Of a DNA stretch of 64,000 nt, positions 11,882-23,442 are shown in pieces. The position numbers and the translations under genes were made by a program. Location: contig NC_044565.1 in NCBI RefSeq assembly GCF_007565055.1, positions 47,255,711 to 47,319,710 on the forward strand, read 5' to 3'. The DNA is from Rhinopithecus roxellana (lineage: Eukaryota > Chordata > Mammalia > Primates > Cercopithecidae). A model generated the notes under the pieces. It was not told the origin of the DNA, searched no databases, and worked only from the letters and a program-made list of their open reading frames with translations. Each line of letters starts with the position of its first letter. Position 1 is the first letter of the stretch.

Positions 11882-12025
11882 GAGGAGGAGTCCTCTTCTG
11901 GCTGCAGGATGTGGAAACGACACATCATGTCCATGGGGCAGCTTGTTGAGAGCCAAGGCTGTGAGCACACAACTTAAAATTCAAGCTGCTGCAAAGCTTT
12001 GAGATCTGAGTATCACATGGAAGCA

Positions 12026-12130
12026 TCCAGGCGGCCCCGGCACACAGGCTGTGGTTCTGTGCAGAGGGAGAGGAGGCCAGGTGGCCCCGGCATACAGGCT
12101 GTGGTGGTTCTGTGCAGAGGGAGAGGAGGG
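12026..12130 (+). repeat. Two-copy tandem repeat, about 50 bp
   Basis: The block GGCCCCGGCA(C/T)ACAGGCTGTGG...GCAGAGGGAGAGGAGG occurs twice in direct succession. The second copy has an extra TGG. Confidence 0.8.
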
Positions 12131-12224
12131 GCTGCTCGGGGTAGTGCAGGTGCTGGACTATCCTGTGACCTGCTCACACAGTTGTGCAATTTGGGCTTCA
12201 GGAAACTCAGCTGAAGAGTTTCCA

Positions 12225-12390
12225 GGCCAGGCGCGGTGGCTCACACCTGTAATCCCAGCCCTTTGGGAGGCCAAGGAAGGCTCACGTGAGCCCAGGAGTT
12301 GGGAGGCTGCAGTGAGCTGTGATCGCACCACTGCACTCCAGCCTACAGGACAGAGTGAGGCCATCTCCACAATATATAAATAAATAAAAA
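12225..12390 (+). mobile_element. Internally deleted Alu
   Basis: Alu 5' end GGCCAGGCGCGG to GAGCCCAGGAGTT, then a jump to GGGAGGCTGCAGTGAGC of the right arm. The tail is AATATATAAATAAATAAAAA. Confidence 0.88.
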
Positions 12391-12986
12391 CATTTTGGGT
12401 TTCTGTTTTGGAGACAATAAATTATAACCTAGGCCTAGAATTGCTTTTTATCTCAACTATCAGAATAGTCTTCAATTTATGACACTGAATTGAAACTATT
12501 TGGAGCTTTCTGGAAGCTTCACAAAGTGGAGCAGAGCAAGGGCCGGGCCCAGGCCATTTTATAAATCCCCAAGTCCCCAGTGCATGCAGCTGGACTCAGA
12601 GTCCCAGAAATGTTTGCTGAAAGAATGAGTGATGCAGCCGGGGAGGTATCCAGGCTTTGAGCTCAGGACAGTGCCGCAGGAGAGGGAACTCACTAGCAAG
12701 TTTCCACAGAGAGCTAAGGCCAAGAAAACCAAGGGAGTAATTTCCCAGATGCAGACATCTGTTCTCTATGCAAGGCCTTGCGCAAACCATGGGGACAAAG
12801 ATGGACAGAGCCAGCCCCTGCCCTGGAGTCCAGGTCTAATGGAGACTGACCACTGACAAGGATGGACAGGTGCTCTGCATTGGAGGGGTCCAGTGGGCTC
12901 ATGGGGTTGGCCCCAACCATGCCTGGCCTAAGAATGGTTTTTAAATGGAAAAAAATACTTTGTGACACATGAAATTAAAATTTCAT
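12391..12986. other. Intergenic, old repeat traces
   Basis: AAATGTTTGCTGAAAGAATGAG near 12607 looks like the terminal part of an old L2-class element. The rest is unassigned. Confidence 0.4.
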
Positions 12987-13231
12987 GACTGGGTGCGGTG
13001 GCTCATTGCTGTAATACCAGCACTTTGGGAGGCCGAGGTGGGCAGAACACCAGAGCCCAGGAATTCAAGACCAGCCTGGGCAACATGGTGAAACCCCATC
13101 TCTCCAAAAATACGAAAATTAGCTGGGCGTGGTGTGGTGTGCCTGTAAGCCCAGGAGGTTGAGGCTACAGTGAGCCATGATCATGCCACTGCATTCCAGA
13201 CTGGATGACGGGGAGACCTTGTCTCAAAAAA
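12987..13231 (+). mobile_element. Alu with deleted right-arm segment
   Basis: Starts GACTGGGTGCGG. A short section between CCTGTAAGC and CCAGGAGGTTGAGG is missing. The tail is CTCAAAAAAGG. Confidence 0.88.
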
Positions 13232-13268
13232 GGAAAATTTCAATATCCATTAAAAAAAAGTTATTGGA

Positions 13269-13549
13269 GGCCAGGCTTAGTGGCTCATGCCTGTAATCCC
13301 AGCACTTTGGGAGGCCGAGGTGGGCGGATCACCTGAGGTCAGGAGTTCAAGACCAGCCTGGCCAACATGGTGAAACCCTGTCTCTACTAAAAATACAAAA
13401 ATTAGCTGGGCGTGGTGGTAGGCGCCTATAATCCCAGCTGTTTGGGAGGCTGAGGCAGGAGAATTGCTTGAACCTGGGAGGCAGAGGTTGATCGTGCCAC
13501 TGCACACCAGCCTAGGCAACAAGAGTGGAACTCCCATCTCAAAAAAAAG
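13269..13549 (+). mobile_element. AluS-like
   Basis: Nearly full length. The stretch GTTGCAGTGAGCCGAGATCG is shortened to GTTGATCG. Confidence 0.9.
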
Positions 13550-14849
13550 AAGTATTGGAACACAGCCATATCTATTTGTTTACATATTGTGTGACTGCTT
13601 TCAAGCCACCATGGCAGGGTGGACAGAAACTTCATGGCCCACAAAATCTAAAATGTTTACTCTCTTGCCCTTTGTGGGAAGAGTTTGCTCACTCTTGAGC
13701 CAGAGGAAGTGGCCTCTAAGTCTGCTCCATGCTGCAGGGATCTCAAGTCCAACTGGATCATGTCTACCCTGATTAAAACCCCACTGCTCCCCTTGCCCCA
13801 GTGGAATGACCAAAATCCTGTGTCTAGCCTTGAGGCCAGCTGCTGTCCCTGCACTTGCCCTCTCTGTCCCTCACTCCCCTGTACTCAGGCAGTGCCAGCC
13901 CCAGTCCCGGGAATGGCTCACTCCCCTGCCTGTGTCTCACAAGCTGTCTTTTCATGGCTGTGTCTTGGTTTGCCTGGGTCCCCGCTTGAGACAAGCCCAA
14001 GCATTCACAGATGAATTGAGGCAAACCGAGATTCCCAATGAGAGACGGTGAGAGGTCAGCCTGAGGACCGAGGGCAGGTCTGTGCTCTGGGCTCCACACA
14101 GGCTTTGCAAAGCAGCTGGGAGAAGCAGAAGGATGGGGCTGTCCCTAAAGCTGCTGTCCCTGCAGGGCCAGGGCTGGTGAGTGAGAAAGGCAACATGGTC
14201 TCAGCTGCCACAGCCCCAGCCACATCCACATCTGGGGACAGAGAATGCAGGAAGTGGCTGGTCATATTCCTGACCCGAAGACAGTGGTAGGGACAGTGCC
14301 TTCAGGGAGACAGGAGGGCTGTACCTGAAACTCAGTGAGGGTGGGACGAAGTCGAGTGAACGACTAGATGGCAGTAGCCACAAGTATGCGCCTTGGAGGG
14401 CACCTGGGCCCCTCCAAGAGTCTGCCGACCCCGCCCCCAGGTACTCTTCTGCACCCCGACATGTCAGAACTGCCCACGGAGGATGAGGAAGAAATCCAGG
14501 CTAGTGGAGGAGACAAACCAAAAACTGCAGACAAGACAAACAGCCAAGCAACCCCAGGCACTCAAAGACAAGGGGAGGTTTCTCTGCAGAGAACAGACCA
14601 AACATGGTCCAGAAGTGCTCCATGGAGGCAGGGGCAGTCAGCTGGAACCCAGTTGACCGAAAATGGCTCTGCAAAGACAGCCCCAAGGCCCCTCCTGGAA
14701 CACAGTTATGCTGGAAGCTGCAAAGCTGGCTACAACCCCTGCACACACACCTGCCCTAGAGGCACCCGGGAGAGGTCCCTGCCACCAAGTCCACCCTGGT
14801 GACAGCCTCTCTGCTAGGCTCTAGCCTCCTCCCTTGCGCCCCTCCACAT
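13550..14849. other. Intergenic unique sequence
   Basis: Open frames exist on both strands (for example 14368-14802), but no conserved domain or splice pattern supports coding. Confidence 0.45.
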
Positions 14850-15310
14850 AGCAGCCAATCACCAGATCATGTCTCTCCTTTGCTGAAAACCCTCAAAAGG
14901 GCTCCTCTGTCACTCAGAATTGAGCCAAAGTCTTTAAAAGGCCCTAGGGCCCTGACTTCTGTAACCTCCCCAACATCACCTCCCCTCAATGATCACCACC
15001 TACTTGGCTGCAGCCAGTAGGCCTTAAGCACATTAGGCCTCCCCACGCTGGCCGCCTGTGCACCGTCCTCCTTACCTTGTGCTGCCCCCCTCAGAGCGCT
15101 GTGCCCCTCGCTCCTTCAAGTCCTCGCTCAGATGTCACACCCTCAAGGAAGGTCACCCCATCAGCACACAGACCCCACCCTATTTGCTGCATCCCATCCC
15201 ATCCTCTCATGAGCTATTCCAGTAAATTTTTATTATTTATTTTACAATGTTTCCCCTCCCCTCAGCCCCACTAGAATGTCAGCTCTGTGGGGTCAGGGAT
15301 TTAAGGCAGA
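14850..15310 (+). mobile_element. L2 LINE 3' region
   Basis: Ordered matches to the L2 3' end include CAGATCATGTCTCTCC, TCAGATGTCACACCCTCAAG and CCCACTAGAATGTCAGCTCTGTGG. Confidence 0.75.
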
Positions 15311-15489
15311 AGAATGAAAATGCCCAACCTAAAATACAAGATGTACAAAAGCACCTGGCTACATGGGGCCAGGCTGAGCAACTGTATGGTGTCTACAAAG
15401 GGCCTCAACCTGGCCACATAGCCACGCCCAGCAGCAAAGACAAATGTACAGGGAAAGGGAGGGTGTGAGCTTAACACCCACCTAGAGAA

Positions 15490-15706
15490 ACATGTTGTTT
15501 ACAGCTGCTTTACTTCCAAAAAAGAAAAAAAGGCATAGCTCTCTTTTTCAATTAAACAGAAGACTACATAATTATGTTCAAACACTCTCACTTAAGAGCC
15601 TGCCTCATGGCAAGGGCAGAGCTGTCCGGGGAGAGTCAGCTGCACTTTGCCACCATCTCAGGTGCCTGTCCAAGCCTGACCTGAATGGGACTGGCCAAGT
15701 GAGGGG
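15490..15706 (-). other. COMMD5: COMMD5 3' UTR
   Basis: Downstream of the COMMD5 stop on the minus strand. A variant poly(A) signal AGTAAA lies at 15509-15514. Canonical AATAAA signals appear further on at about 15229-15240, inside the L2 element, so the true 3' end is uncertain. Confidence 0.5.
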
Positions 15707-16381
15707 TCAGTCCTGCAGTCTGCGCTCACACCGCTTCTCCAGATCTGCCATCTCCTTTAGGACCAGAGCCACGCTGTACCGCAGCTCCTGGAATTTGGCT
15801 GTGGGGACCTCGAAGCGGTATGCTGACCCATCTGAAAGCTTCAGCTGCATCAGGACGCTGGGCTGCAGGGAGCGAGCCAGGGCACTGGTGGAGATTGCTA
15901 CATCCACCCGCCACCGAAAGTCAGCAACATGGGGCAGCCAGGCCCCCTGCTGCTGGGCCACAGAATCAAGGAGGGGCCGCTGGCTCCCAAATACCACGCT
16001 GGCCATGTCCCCGACCAGGTCTTGGGGGATGCAGAGCTCCTGGAGCTGGTCCCTGAAGGTGTCAGGCTTCAGGCTGGCAGGGGGCAGACGGAGGGCTTGC
16101 TGGAGCAGCGTGTGCATGCCTGCCAACAGGGCACCCAGCCGCTCCTCCGGCAGGTCGGCGCTGACCCGAAGACGCTGCACAGCCTCTCGGCAGTCCTCCC
16201 CCTGCAGGCTGCTGACCACAAGCTTCAGCAACTTTCTGAACGTGCTCCTGTCTAGGTCCCCTAGTAGCCGGGCCATTGCTGCCACCTCTGGAGGAAGCTG
16301 GGCCCCCAAGAAACTCACTCGGCCACTGTGACTATCACCAGGATGATGCAGGTACGGAGCTGCAGTCCCCACAGCAGACAT
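15707..16381 (-). CDS. COMMD5: COMMD5 (HCaRG), COMM-domain protein
   Basis: This complete 224-residue reading frame lies in one exon, from ATG at 16381-16379 to TGA at 15709-15707. The length matches human COMMD5. The N-terminal helical region spans about residues 1-145. The C-terminal COMM domain begins near Trp148 and contains DFRWRVDVAIS, typical of the family, then runs to a leucine-rich end. COMMD proteins assemble with CCDC22 and CCDC93 in the CCC/Commander complex on endosomes, which supports receptor recycling and influences NF-kB signalling (family knowledge). The exon has a good 3' splice site on the minus strand, CCCCACTCTAG, placing its start at 16438, so the gene has at least one noncoding upstream exon. 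It is transcribed convergently with ZNF7 and in the same direction as ZNF250. Confidence 0.97.
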   Translation of the reverse strand: MSAVGTAAPYLHHPGDSHSGRVSFLGAQLPPEVAAMARLLGDLDRSTFRKLLKLVVSSLQGEDCREAVQRLRVSADLPEERLGALLAGMHTLLQQALRLPPASLKPDTFRDQLQELCIPQDLVGDMASVVFGSQRPLLDSVAQQQGAWLPHVADFRWRVDVAISTSALARSLQPSVLMQLKLSDGSAYRFEVPTAKFQELRYSVALVLKEMADLEKRCERRLQD

Positions 16382-16438
16382 TGCTGCTGCTTCCTCCTTG
16401 ATCAGCCAGCCCAGGAGGTCGGTCCCAGATGCAGATGC
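16382..16438 (-). other. COMMD5: COMMD5 5' UTR part of the coding exon
   Basis: 57 nt between the predicted splice acceptor (AG at 16440-16439) and the ATG. The acceptor has a pyrimidine-rich tract, CTTCTCCCCCTGCCCC. Confidence 0.75.
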
Positions 16439-16895
16439 CTAGAGTGGGGCAGGGGGAGAAGACCAGTGACTCTCACATCCTTTGGGCCAGCGAGTGAGGG
16501 TTGATATGGTCCCCATCATCAGGATGCTGACAGTGTGAACTACCAATGACAGTCAGTGCTGGGGAGGTGGCCCTGGGAGCAGGTGGCAGAGGGGTCCATG
16601 ACAGTCCCAGGAGGAGTGGAGGCCTCCCAGAGGAAGTGACATCTAAGGCATGAAGGGCAAGCAGGAATTGGCAGAGAAGTCGCGGAGCAGGGAGGAGGAC
16701 CAGGAAACAGCACAAGTTCTCCAAGTAAGTTAACAGATGAAAGAATGAACTAGGGGAGAGGTCCAGGGAACATAGGGACACGGGCAGCTGGCGCCACGGA
16801 CCACACTGAGACCATTTAACTATTCAACCTTGAATCCTTCACAACAGCAGGCAAGAAGAAATACCATTCCTACCTGACAGGGAGATAAGACTCTA

Positions 16896-17165
16896 GGCCA
16901 GGTGCAGTGGCTCCAGCCTGAAATCTCAGCACTTTGTGAGGGTGAGGCCAGCGGACTGCTTGAGCCTAGGAGTTGGAGACCAACCTGGGCATCATAGCAA
17001 GGCCCCGTTTCTACAAAAAATTTAAAACACCAGCCAGGCGTGGTGGTGCACGTCTGTAGTCCCAGCTACTCAGAAAGCTGAGGACAGAGAATCCCTTGGG
17101 TCGTGGCTGCAGTGAGGCGAAATCGAGCCACTGCACTCCAGCCTGGACAACACAGCGAGATGCTG
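16896..17165 (+). mobile_element. Old Alu (AluJ-like)
   Basis: Diverged two-arm Alu in the COMMD5 intron. It is followed by a G/A-rich tail (17165-17245) that replaced the poly(A). Confidence 0.88.
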
Positions 17166-17245
17166 TGAGGAAGGAAGCACGGAAGAAAGGGAAGGAGAGG
17201 AGAGAGGGAGGGAGAAAGAAAAGAAAAGTAAAAAGAAATCAAAGC

Positions 17246-17600
17246 TGTAAACACAGCTGCCAAAATCAAGGACTGGAGCCTAGACCTGTCTATTCAGAAG
17301 TCTCAGCGGTTTCCACCACAGCCCTCAACCCCCGGGCTGGAGGCGCTGAGCAACGGGTGGCAACAGAGGCAAGTGCCGCATCTAAAGAGGGTGCCAGGCA
17401 CCTGATGGGGGAGCGCAGCAGCACAAGCACCTGCTCACCTCAGCAGGGGCTGGAGCAGAGCTCGGCGGGGCACAGCTCCTGTCCTCAAGGCACTTGTCAG
17501 GCCACTGCACAGCGCTGGGGGAATCCAGGGAACTCCTCAGGGACTTCACGGCGCCCCCATTCTCCCTGAAAGTCAACGACCACCCACTGCCAACTCCTTC
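17246..17600. other. COMMD5 intron or promoter-proximal sequence
   Basis: Increasingly G+C-rich DNA leading into the CpG island. No exon was recognised. Confidence 0.4.
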
Positions 17601-18560
17601 ACCGCCCCGCCAGCACCAGCAGCGCCTTTCCACTCCAAAGGGCCATCCGGGAAGGCCTCCGAGCTGCCCGCTTCCGGTCACGCGGCTTGGCAGGCCGGGT
17701 TCGCACCCCAACTCCCTACCCGCGGTTCTGACGGGGGCGCGGGGGCCTTGGTGCACAGAGTCGAGCGCCCGTCGCCGCCCCCACGGTTCGGGGCCAACCT
17801 ACCGGCGGGCGCCCCTCCGCGGAAAAACCCCGCAGTATGGAGAGCTCCCCGGACACAGCGGCGAAACAGCCTTTCCTAGGCCCGCACCCCCAGCCGGGGA
17901 GGGAGACTCCACCCGACTCCACCCCACGCTCCCGCGGTCCCAGTCGCCCCCAGCACCTGGCTCCGGCAATCCCCAGCTGATGCAGCCAAAAGCGGGCCTC
18001 GTCCCCGGAAGCGCCCCGAGGGCCACTTCCGGGTCGCTCTAGGAAAGCAGCAAGGACCGCTCCACTGTGGTCCGATGGCCCGAGGGGCGGAGCCGAGACC
18101 TCGCCAGGCCCCGCCCCCTCCCCGCCCGGGTGAGTCGGGAGTCGCTGCCTCGGGGTCCCAGGTCTGGTTCTAGACAGTTTTTTTCTTTCTTCCCCCGAGG
18201 AAAAGGGAAACAGAAGGCGGTGTTTTGTTTCCGTTTCTGAGGTAGAAACTGCAGCCTGGGCCCGCGTCTCCCTCCCCACTCGCGCAGAGGAGGGTAAAGC
18301 GGCAGACGCCTCCCGTGGTCGGGGTCAGAACTCCAGTCACCTGAGGCTGAGGCGCTGGCTGGCTTTCGTCGGCTCCGGGTGGGCGGCGGGGAACGGCGGG
18401 ACCTTGCGGATCAGCGCGGAGCGGAGCCGCGCGGGCGTCCCTGGCCCGCGTGCGCGGTCTGCGCCTCCAGGGTTTTGAGAGCTGCCCCGTTTCCCCTCCG
18501 GTCGGGTGGCGGCCGGCTCGGGTGACTCAGTTCCGCCTTGGGCTGCTCTCTTGGGCCCTA
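17600..18560 (-). promoter_or_regulatory. CpG-island promoter of COMMD5
   Basis: A dense CpG, G+C-rich stretch unlike anything else in the window, without a TATA box. ETS/GABP-type sites are visible: CTTCCGG near 17670 and ACTTCCGGG near 18025. The start site probably lies near 17950-18040. A plausible first-exon donor on the minus strand is GCCG|GTAGGT, with the last exon base at 17803. The part beyond 18100 could also drive divergent transcription on the + strand. Confidence 0.75.
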
Positions 18561-18599
18561 GTGCAGGAGCTTGGTCCGAAACAATGGCCTCCCATACGT

Positions 18600-18898
18600 T
18601 TGTTTAACATGTATTTTACTATAGTGAAAAATAATGTGCCAAAATCATTGAATTGTATAAAATGGGTGAATTTATATAGTATGTGAATTATAGCCCAATA
18701 ATTTTTTTTTTTTAAGACTGAAAAGAAGGGAAGCAACCTAATTAAACGGGCAGAAGATTTGAGTGGACATCAAGGAAGATACAAAGTGAGTAATGGGTAC
18801 GTGAAGCCTTCAGCATCATTGGCTATTAGAGAAATGTGAATTGAAGCCACAGGGAGGTGCCATTTCCTACCATTAGAAGGGTTAGAATAAAAATGACA
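18600..18898 (+). mobile_element. Old L1 fragments
   Basis: 18620-18710 resembles an L1 3' terminus (GAATTGTATAAAATGGGTG). 18720-18898 resembles the end of L1 ORF2 (GAAATGTGAATTGAAGCC). The order, 3' end first, suggests two fragments. Confidence 0.6.
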
Positions 18899-18957
18899 GG
18901 CTGGGCGCGGTGGCTCACGCCTGTAATCCCAGCACTTTGGGAGGCCGAGGCGGGCAG
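18899..18957 (+). mobile_element. Alu 5' stub
   Basis: Only the first 59 bp of an Alu remain, starting GGCTGGGCGCGG and ending abruptly at GAGGCGGGCAG. Confidence 0.85.
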
Positions 18958-19125
18958 CCAGATCTCAGGAGAACGCTATCATGAGCACATAACTTAAGAG
19001 TATGGCAGTGAACCATTCCTGAAAAGCCACCCCCACGATCCGATCACCAGCACGGGGGATTACCTTTCAGCATGAGATCTGGGCAGGGACACAGATGCAA
19101 ACCACATCTGCCATACAATGGAATA
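18958..19125 (-). mobile_element. MaLR LTR fragment (THE1/MST/MLT type)
   Basis: The minus strand reads like the 5' part of a THE1/MST LTR: CCTGCCCAGATCTCATGCTG followed by AATCCCCCGTGC. It is diverged and partly deleted. Confidence 0.65.
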
Positions 19126-19150
19126 GTATTCAATAACAAATAGGAGTGGA

Positions 19151-19490
19151 GACTGGGTGTGGTGGCTCATGCCTATAATCCCAGTACTTTATGAGGACTA
19201 GGTGGGAGAACCACTTTACCAGCCTGGGCGACATATCAAGGCTTCATTTTTACAAAAATTTTTAAAAAGCCAGGTGTGGTGGTGTGCACCTGTAGCAGGG
19301 GTCCCCAACCCTCAGGCTATGGACCACTACAGTTCAGTGGCCTGTTAGGAACTGGCCTCACAGCAGGAGGTGAGGGCAGCCTATAGTCCCAGCTACTTGA
19401 GAGGCAGAGTGAAGACCCCTTGAGTCCAGGAATTTGAGACCAGCCTGGGGAACATGGCAAGACTCCATTTCTAAAACAAAACAAAACAAA
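19151..19490 (+). mobile_element. Old Alu interrupted by a DNA transposon
   Basis: Left part 19151-19295 and right part 19387-19490 form one Alu. The break falls inside CACCTGTAG|TCCCAGC of the right arm. Confidence 0.85.
19296..19379 (+). mobile_element. MER1/Charlie-like hAT fragment
   Basis: Begins with the hAT-type terminus CAGGGGTCCCCAACC and continues as a MER1-like sequence (GGCCTGTTAGGAAC), stopping after about 84 bp. The host Alu bases CCTGTAG (19289-19295) reappear as CCTATAG (19380-19386), consistent with a target duplication. Confidence 0.75.
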
Positions 19491-19753
19491 TCAAGTCTAA
19501 AAACCATGCTGAGGGAGGATTGTTTAAAGGGAATGGATCTGGGAAGTTTAGAAAGAGACTACGTCTGTAAGGTGTTATTTCCCTTTAAAATATCTGAAGC
19601 AAAAAGGTGAAGTGCTATCATTTGTGAGGTCAGGGCAGTGGTTACATGGCAGACCCACCCCCTCCAGAAGTGAGGAGAGCCAGGAACCTGGGGGTGAGTT
19701 TTGGAGACAGTTCCCACCCAAAGGCCAGAGTGCCTGGAGAACTCTCATCCTAT

Positions 19754-20339
19754 TGTAGCAGGACGAGCTGCAGACAGAACTTCTCAGACCCCGGGTTAAA
19801 GAAGGACGGGGTTTTATTGGGCCGGGAGCTTCGGCAGACTTGTGTCTGAAGAGCCAAGCTCCTTGAAAAAGAAATTATTGGCCCTTTTAAGAGCTTACAA
19901 CTCTAAAGGGTCCACATGAAAGGGTTATTATGATAGATCGGGCAAGCGTGGAGAACGTGACTGGGGGCTACATGCATCAACAGAACAGAAAGTTTTACAG
20001 TGCTTTCTTAGCAATGTCTGGAATTTACAGATAACACAAGCAGTTCAGGTTAGAGGTTGATATTATTATTATATTATTTTTAACCACCAGGGCTGGGTGA
20101 TGGTGCCAAGGTCATCTGGCTATTTATCTTCTGTTTCTTTTTGTTTTCTCCCTCTTCTCCTTTTAAACTAGTCAAGACGGGGAGAGGAGGGCAGCATGAG
20201 AAGTGGTGGTCTCCTTCCTTACTATGATCAACATTTGAAGTTAATTTAGCTTGAAACAATTTCAAGCTTAGATAAAAGGTTGCATGAATAGCGCACCTTC
20301 CCAGAGACCCCCATTCAAGGGTCACCAGGTGTCCCTGCA
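19754..20339 (-). mobile_element. Probable LTR, family not assigned
   Basis: Read on the minus strand it has an LTR layout. CCAATAAAAC (poly(A) signal) lies shortly before an end at CGTCCTGCTACA, and the body carries no other known repeat. The 5' boundary, near TGCAGGGACACC, is a guess. Confidence 0.5.
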
Positions 20340-20745
20340 ATGTCTCTGAAGGAAAATACCCTGTTACCTGGCAAGAGTGGTATCATCTTGAAGCAAAATC
20401 ACTGTGGTGGCTGATGTTAGACTCCTGCATACCAAGGTCCTCACACAAGGCCTGTAGCATTGATAACCCCTCAGAAAGATGCTTACCTAACTTCCCCAGC
20501 AGTCAGGAATTTTGCAAGAAAGTCTGAGGCATCACCAGCTGCACGTTTTTACCAAAAATCTTGCTATATAAAGGATGCTTTCTGGAGGGCAGGTGCAGGG
20601 ATCCACTGTCTTGTGGCTGCCCGAGATACTACTTCTGTTCATAAGTCTCTATTAAATGTTTCTTTCTGAGAAACTGCATTTGTCAGCCTCTTTTTTCAGC
20701 CTCTCAGCTCCCTCAGCCTTTGGGGGTAGGTTTGTGTGACCTGCT
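20340..20745 (+). mobile_element. LTR-like unit with TATA and poly(A) signals
   Basis: CTATATAAAG at 20564-20573 and ATTAAA at 20651-20656 are spaced as in an LTR U3/R. I do not recognise the family. It abuts the opposite-strand LTR-like unit. Confidence 0.45.
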
Positions 20746-23442
20746 CACTGTGGAGCAATCCCTCAGAGCATGAGGACTCGGCTGAGGGTCACGAGTTGCA
20801 TCCACTTGTCCTATTTCTTGTCTCCTTCAATCTAGAACAGCCTTTCCATCCCCTGGACTTTCAGGACCCTGAAGTTTAATGTTTATATGCAGTCATTATG
20901 GAAAATGTTTCTCAAATTATCATCATTCTCTTGGTCAAAGCAGTGATAGAGCCTGCCCAGATTCAAGAAGACATTGTTCCTGCTCTCAACGGGAGGGACG
21001 CCAAAGAACCTGTGGCATCCTCAGTCAGCCACAGCAGACACGGTGGTGGTAACTCGGGCAAGAAGCACCAACACCTGCGAAAGCCAGGTGTCTCCAGGGC
21101 CTGAGGCTCAGGATATTTACACAGTGTCAAAACATCACCATGCAATGTAATTATTATTAATTACAAAAGGGAATAAGGTAACTTCACAAGAGACAAACCA
21201 GGCAAACAGCACCCTGGCCAAATGATCTAAGATAAAACCACTAATGCATAAACTAATGTCATTCTCCAACTGTCAGCTGTGGTGGGAAGACATCACTGCA
21301 CAGCTGCCCGAGACACTTCCACCGAAACTTCTCTCCACTGGGTGTCAAGCTTGAAGCCATCTGATGGCCCATCCGTCTTCCTGGTTACCTCACTATTTTC
21401 TATCCCAGGCATTTCTCTGAACAAGACGTTTGCATCCTTAATTCTATCTTGAGGTCTTCTTTTTGGAGGACCCAGACCAACACAAATGAGCCAGAAGCAG
21501 CTTGAGAAAACCAGTGATCAGACGGACATTTGGGACTGGCCCACCCACCATCTGCAGGTGAAGAAGGCGCTGTTCTGGTTAGGAGGTGAGGCACTGACAG
21601 TCCCTGGCACAAGGTGAGGCTCAACTGCTAAGCTTTCCCTTGTGACCTGGGAAAATGTCTCAGCAGAAGGGAGTCTGTGCAAGGGACAGTGATGCAGGCA
21701 TTTGAAAGGTGCAAGGATGGCCGGATCCCGGAGCAAGGCTGCACCGCCTGCAGCAGAGAATAGAACACTTGTCTATTGGACCCCAAATGGCCCTGCATCC
21801 GCACACGCTTCCAGTATGAGCTGAGCTCTGTCAGGCCTCCCCAGGCACGAAGTCAGGCAGCCCAGCAGCATCCATCAGAATGTGGCAATGGCATGGCCAG
21901 GATGACATCCACGCAGGGCCAGAGCGCCAGAGTGAGCTGAGGGAGCAGGCAGCCCAGCCCACATGCCTCCCTCAGCTCAAGCCTATGGCTGCACATGGCA
22001 CACGTGACGTGCAGCTCAAGTCTATAGCTGCAGCGGGTTCCTGCGTGGCTGATGGAGGGTGATTTGTAGATGGATGGGCTCATCTCAGATACGTAGATGG
22101 ATGGGCACACGTGAAATGGGCAGCAGCACCTGTATTACTGCCACTCTCAAGGGTGGGAAGGAAAACCTTCCCAGTGGGCAGAACTGCAGGCAGCATGCCG
22201 GCCACCCCATGTCTGCAAACAGAAGTGGCCTGAGATGAGAATGCCCAGAATTCTGGGCAGTGGCCTTGTGTCCCCACCTTCTGTGGGGGCCAGAAGGAAA
22301 AGGAGCCTGCAGACCAGGTCTGGGTTGAGGCAGTGGTGAACACACAGGAGGGCACAGAGTGGGAAGGTGTTTGCACATATCAGTGCCCACCAAGGCATCC
22401 AGCACATGAGGCACTGAGCAGCCAAGCAGACAAAATCACTTACCAGTGGACACCAGTCCTCACCGCCAGCCACTCTGGAGCATGAAAGGGGTGACCCTGG
22501 TGACAAAAATGAAGATTCCATATGGAAGACCTCCTTCACCCTGGGTCTCATGTTGTCGGGCGCAGTGGTTCATGCCTGTAATTCCAGCACATTGGGAGGC
22601 CGAGGCAGGAGGAGGAGCATGAACTCCCTTACCAGGGCCTGTCTGGCAGCTGCCACCTCTGGATGTCCAAATTGTCCATAACAGAGTGGACGCCATCATG
22701 CCCTTTCTATCCTGGAAAGGCTGGCCGTTTGTTCTCACACGGATGGATGCCTATTTCAGGTACCAGCTGACCTTTCCTACAGAGCCTCCGCCCACACCAC
22801 TGCCTGGGGCTTAGGTTGCTTCATTCAGAGGCATGAATCCTCACACAGCAGCATCCTAGTGGGACCCACTGGTACCTGTATTGTAGCAGCCAGCCTCACG
22901 CAACTCTGCACTGGCCTTCTAGAGGCTCAGCTGAAGCAGCAGCATGGAGAAGATGCTCTGAAAGGATGGCACCATCCTTTGGGATGCCATACATTAATTT
23001 GGATACTTTTTATGGTACTGTGTTCCCAACAGAAAGAACACATGAGTCTGGGAAACAGATTTGAAGCAGGAGTGGCCCAACTCACCCAAACTCTCCCATA
23101 ACCTACTGGGAGATTTTGTGTTTCCTCTCTACATGGTTCTGGACTTTGTAGGGTTGGAGGTCCAGTGACCCAGGAGCACACAACAAGGATCCCACTGAAT
23201 AAGCTACAGCTGCTGCAAGGACGTTTGAGCTTCTCAAACCCAGGGACCCACCAGGTCTGCTGTGTTGATAGTTGTAATTTTAGATGAGTAATGAACAGAA
23301 AAGAAGAGAACATTTCAGCCCTGAGACCAATTCCAGTGATGAAGACTGTAGTTAATCCAACTAACCACTTCCTTCTGAGTTTCTTTTCAGGAAGAAAGAC
23401 CCATGGGAACCAGGGTTTTCTGAATTGATAAGAATTAGAACT
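20746..23442. other. Intergenic sequence, mostly unassigned
   Basis: No gene was recognised. It includes an Alu 5' stub (22556-22620) and small direct repeats: AGCTCAAG(C/T)CTAT near 21975 and 22014, and GTAGATGGATGGGC near 22067 and 22092. Confidence 0.4.
22556..22620 (+). mobile_element. Alu 5' stub
   Basis: Starts TCGGGCGCAGTGG and is lost after about 65 bp at GAGGCAGGAGG. Confidence 0.8.

Noticed and set aside
14368..14802. 144-codon + strand open frame
   Set aside because: No homology recognised, no splice sites in a sensible pattern, and isolated in intergenic DNA.
15492..16331. 279-codon open frame on the + strand
   Set aside because: It is the antisense shadow of the COMMD5 coding exon, with no domain or independent splice context.
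17716..18279. Long frames on both strands near 17.7-18.3 kb
   Set aside because: G+C-rich CpG-island DNA has few stops. No protein family was recognised.
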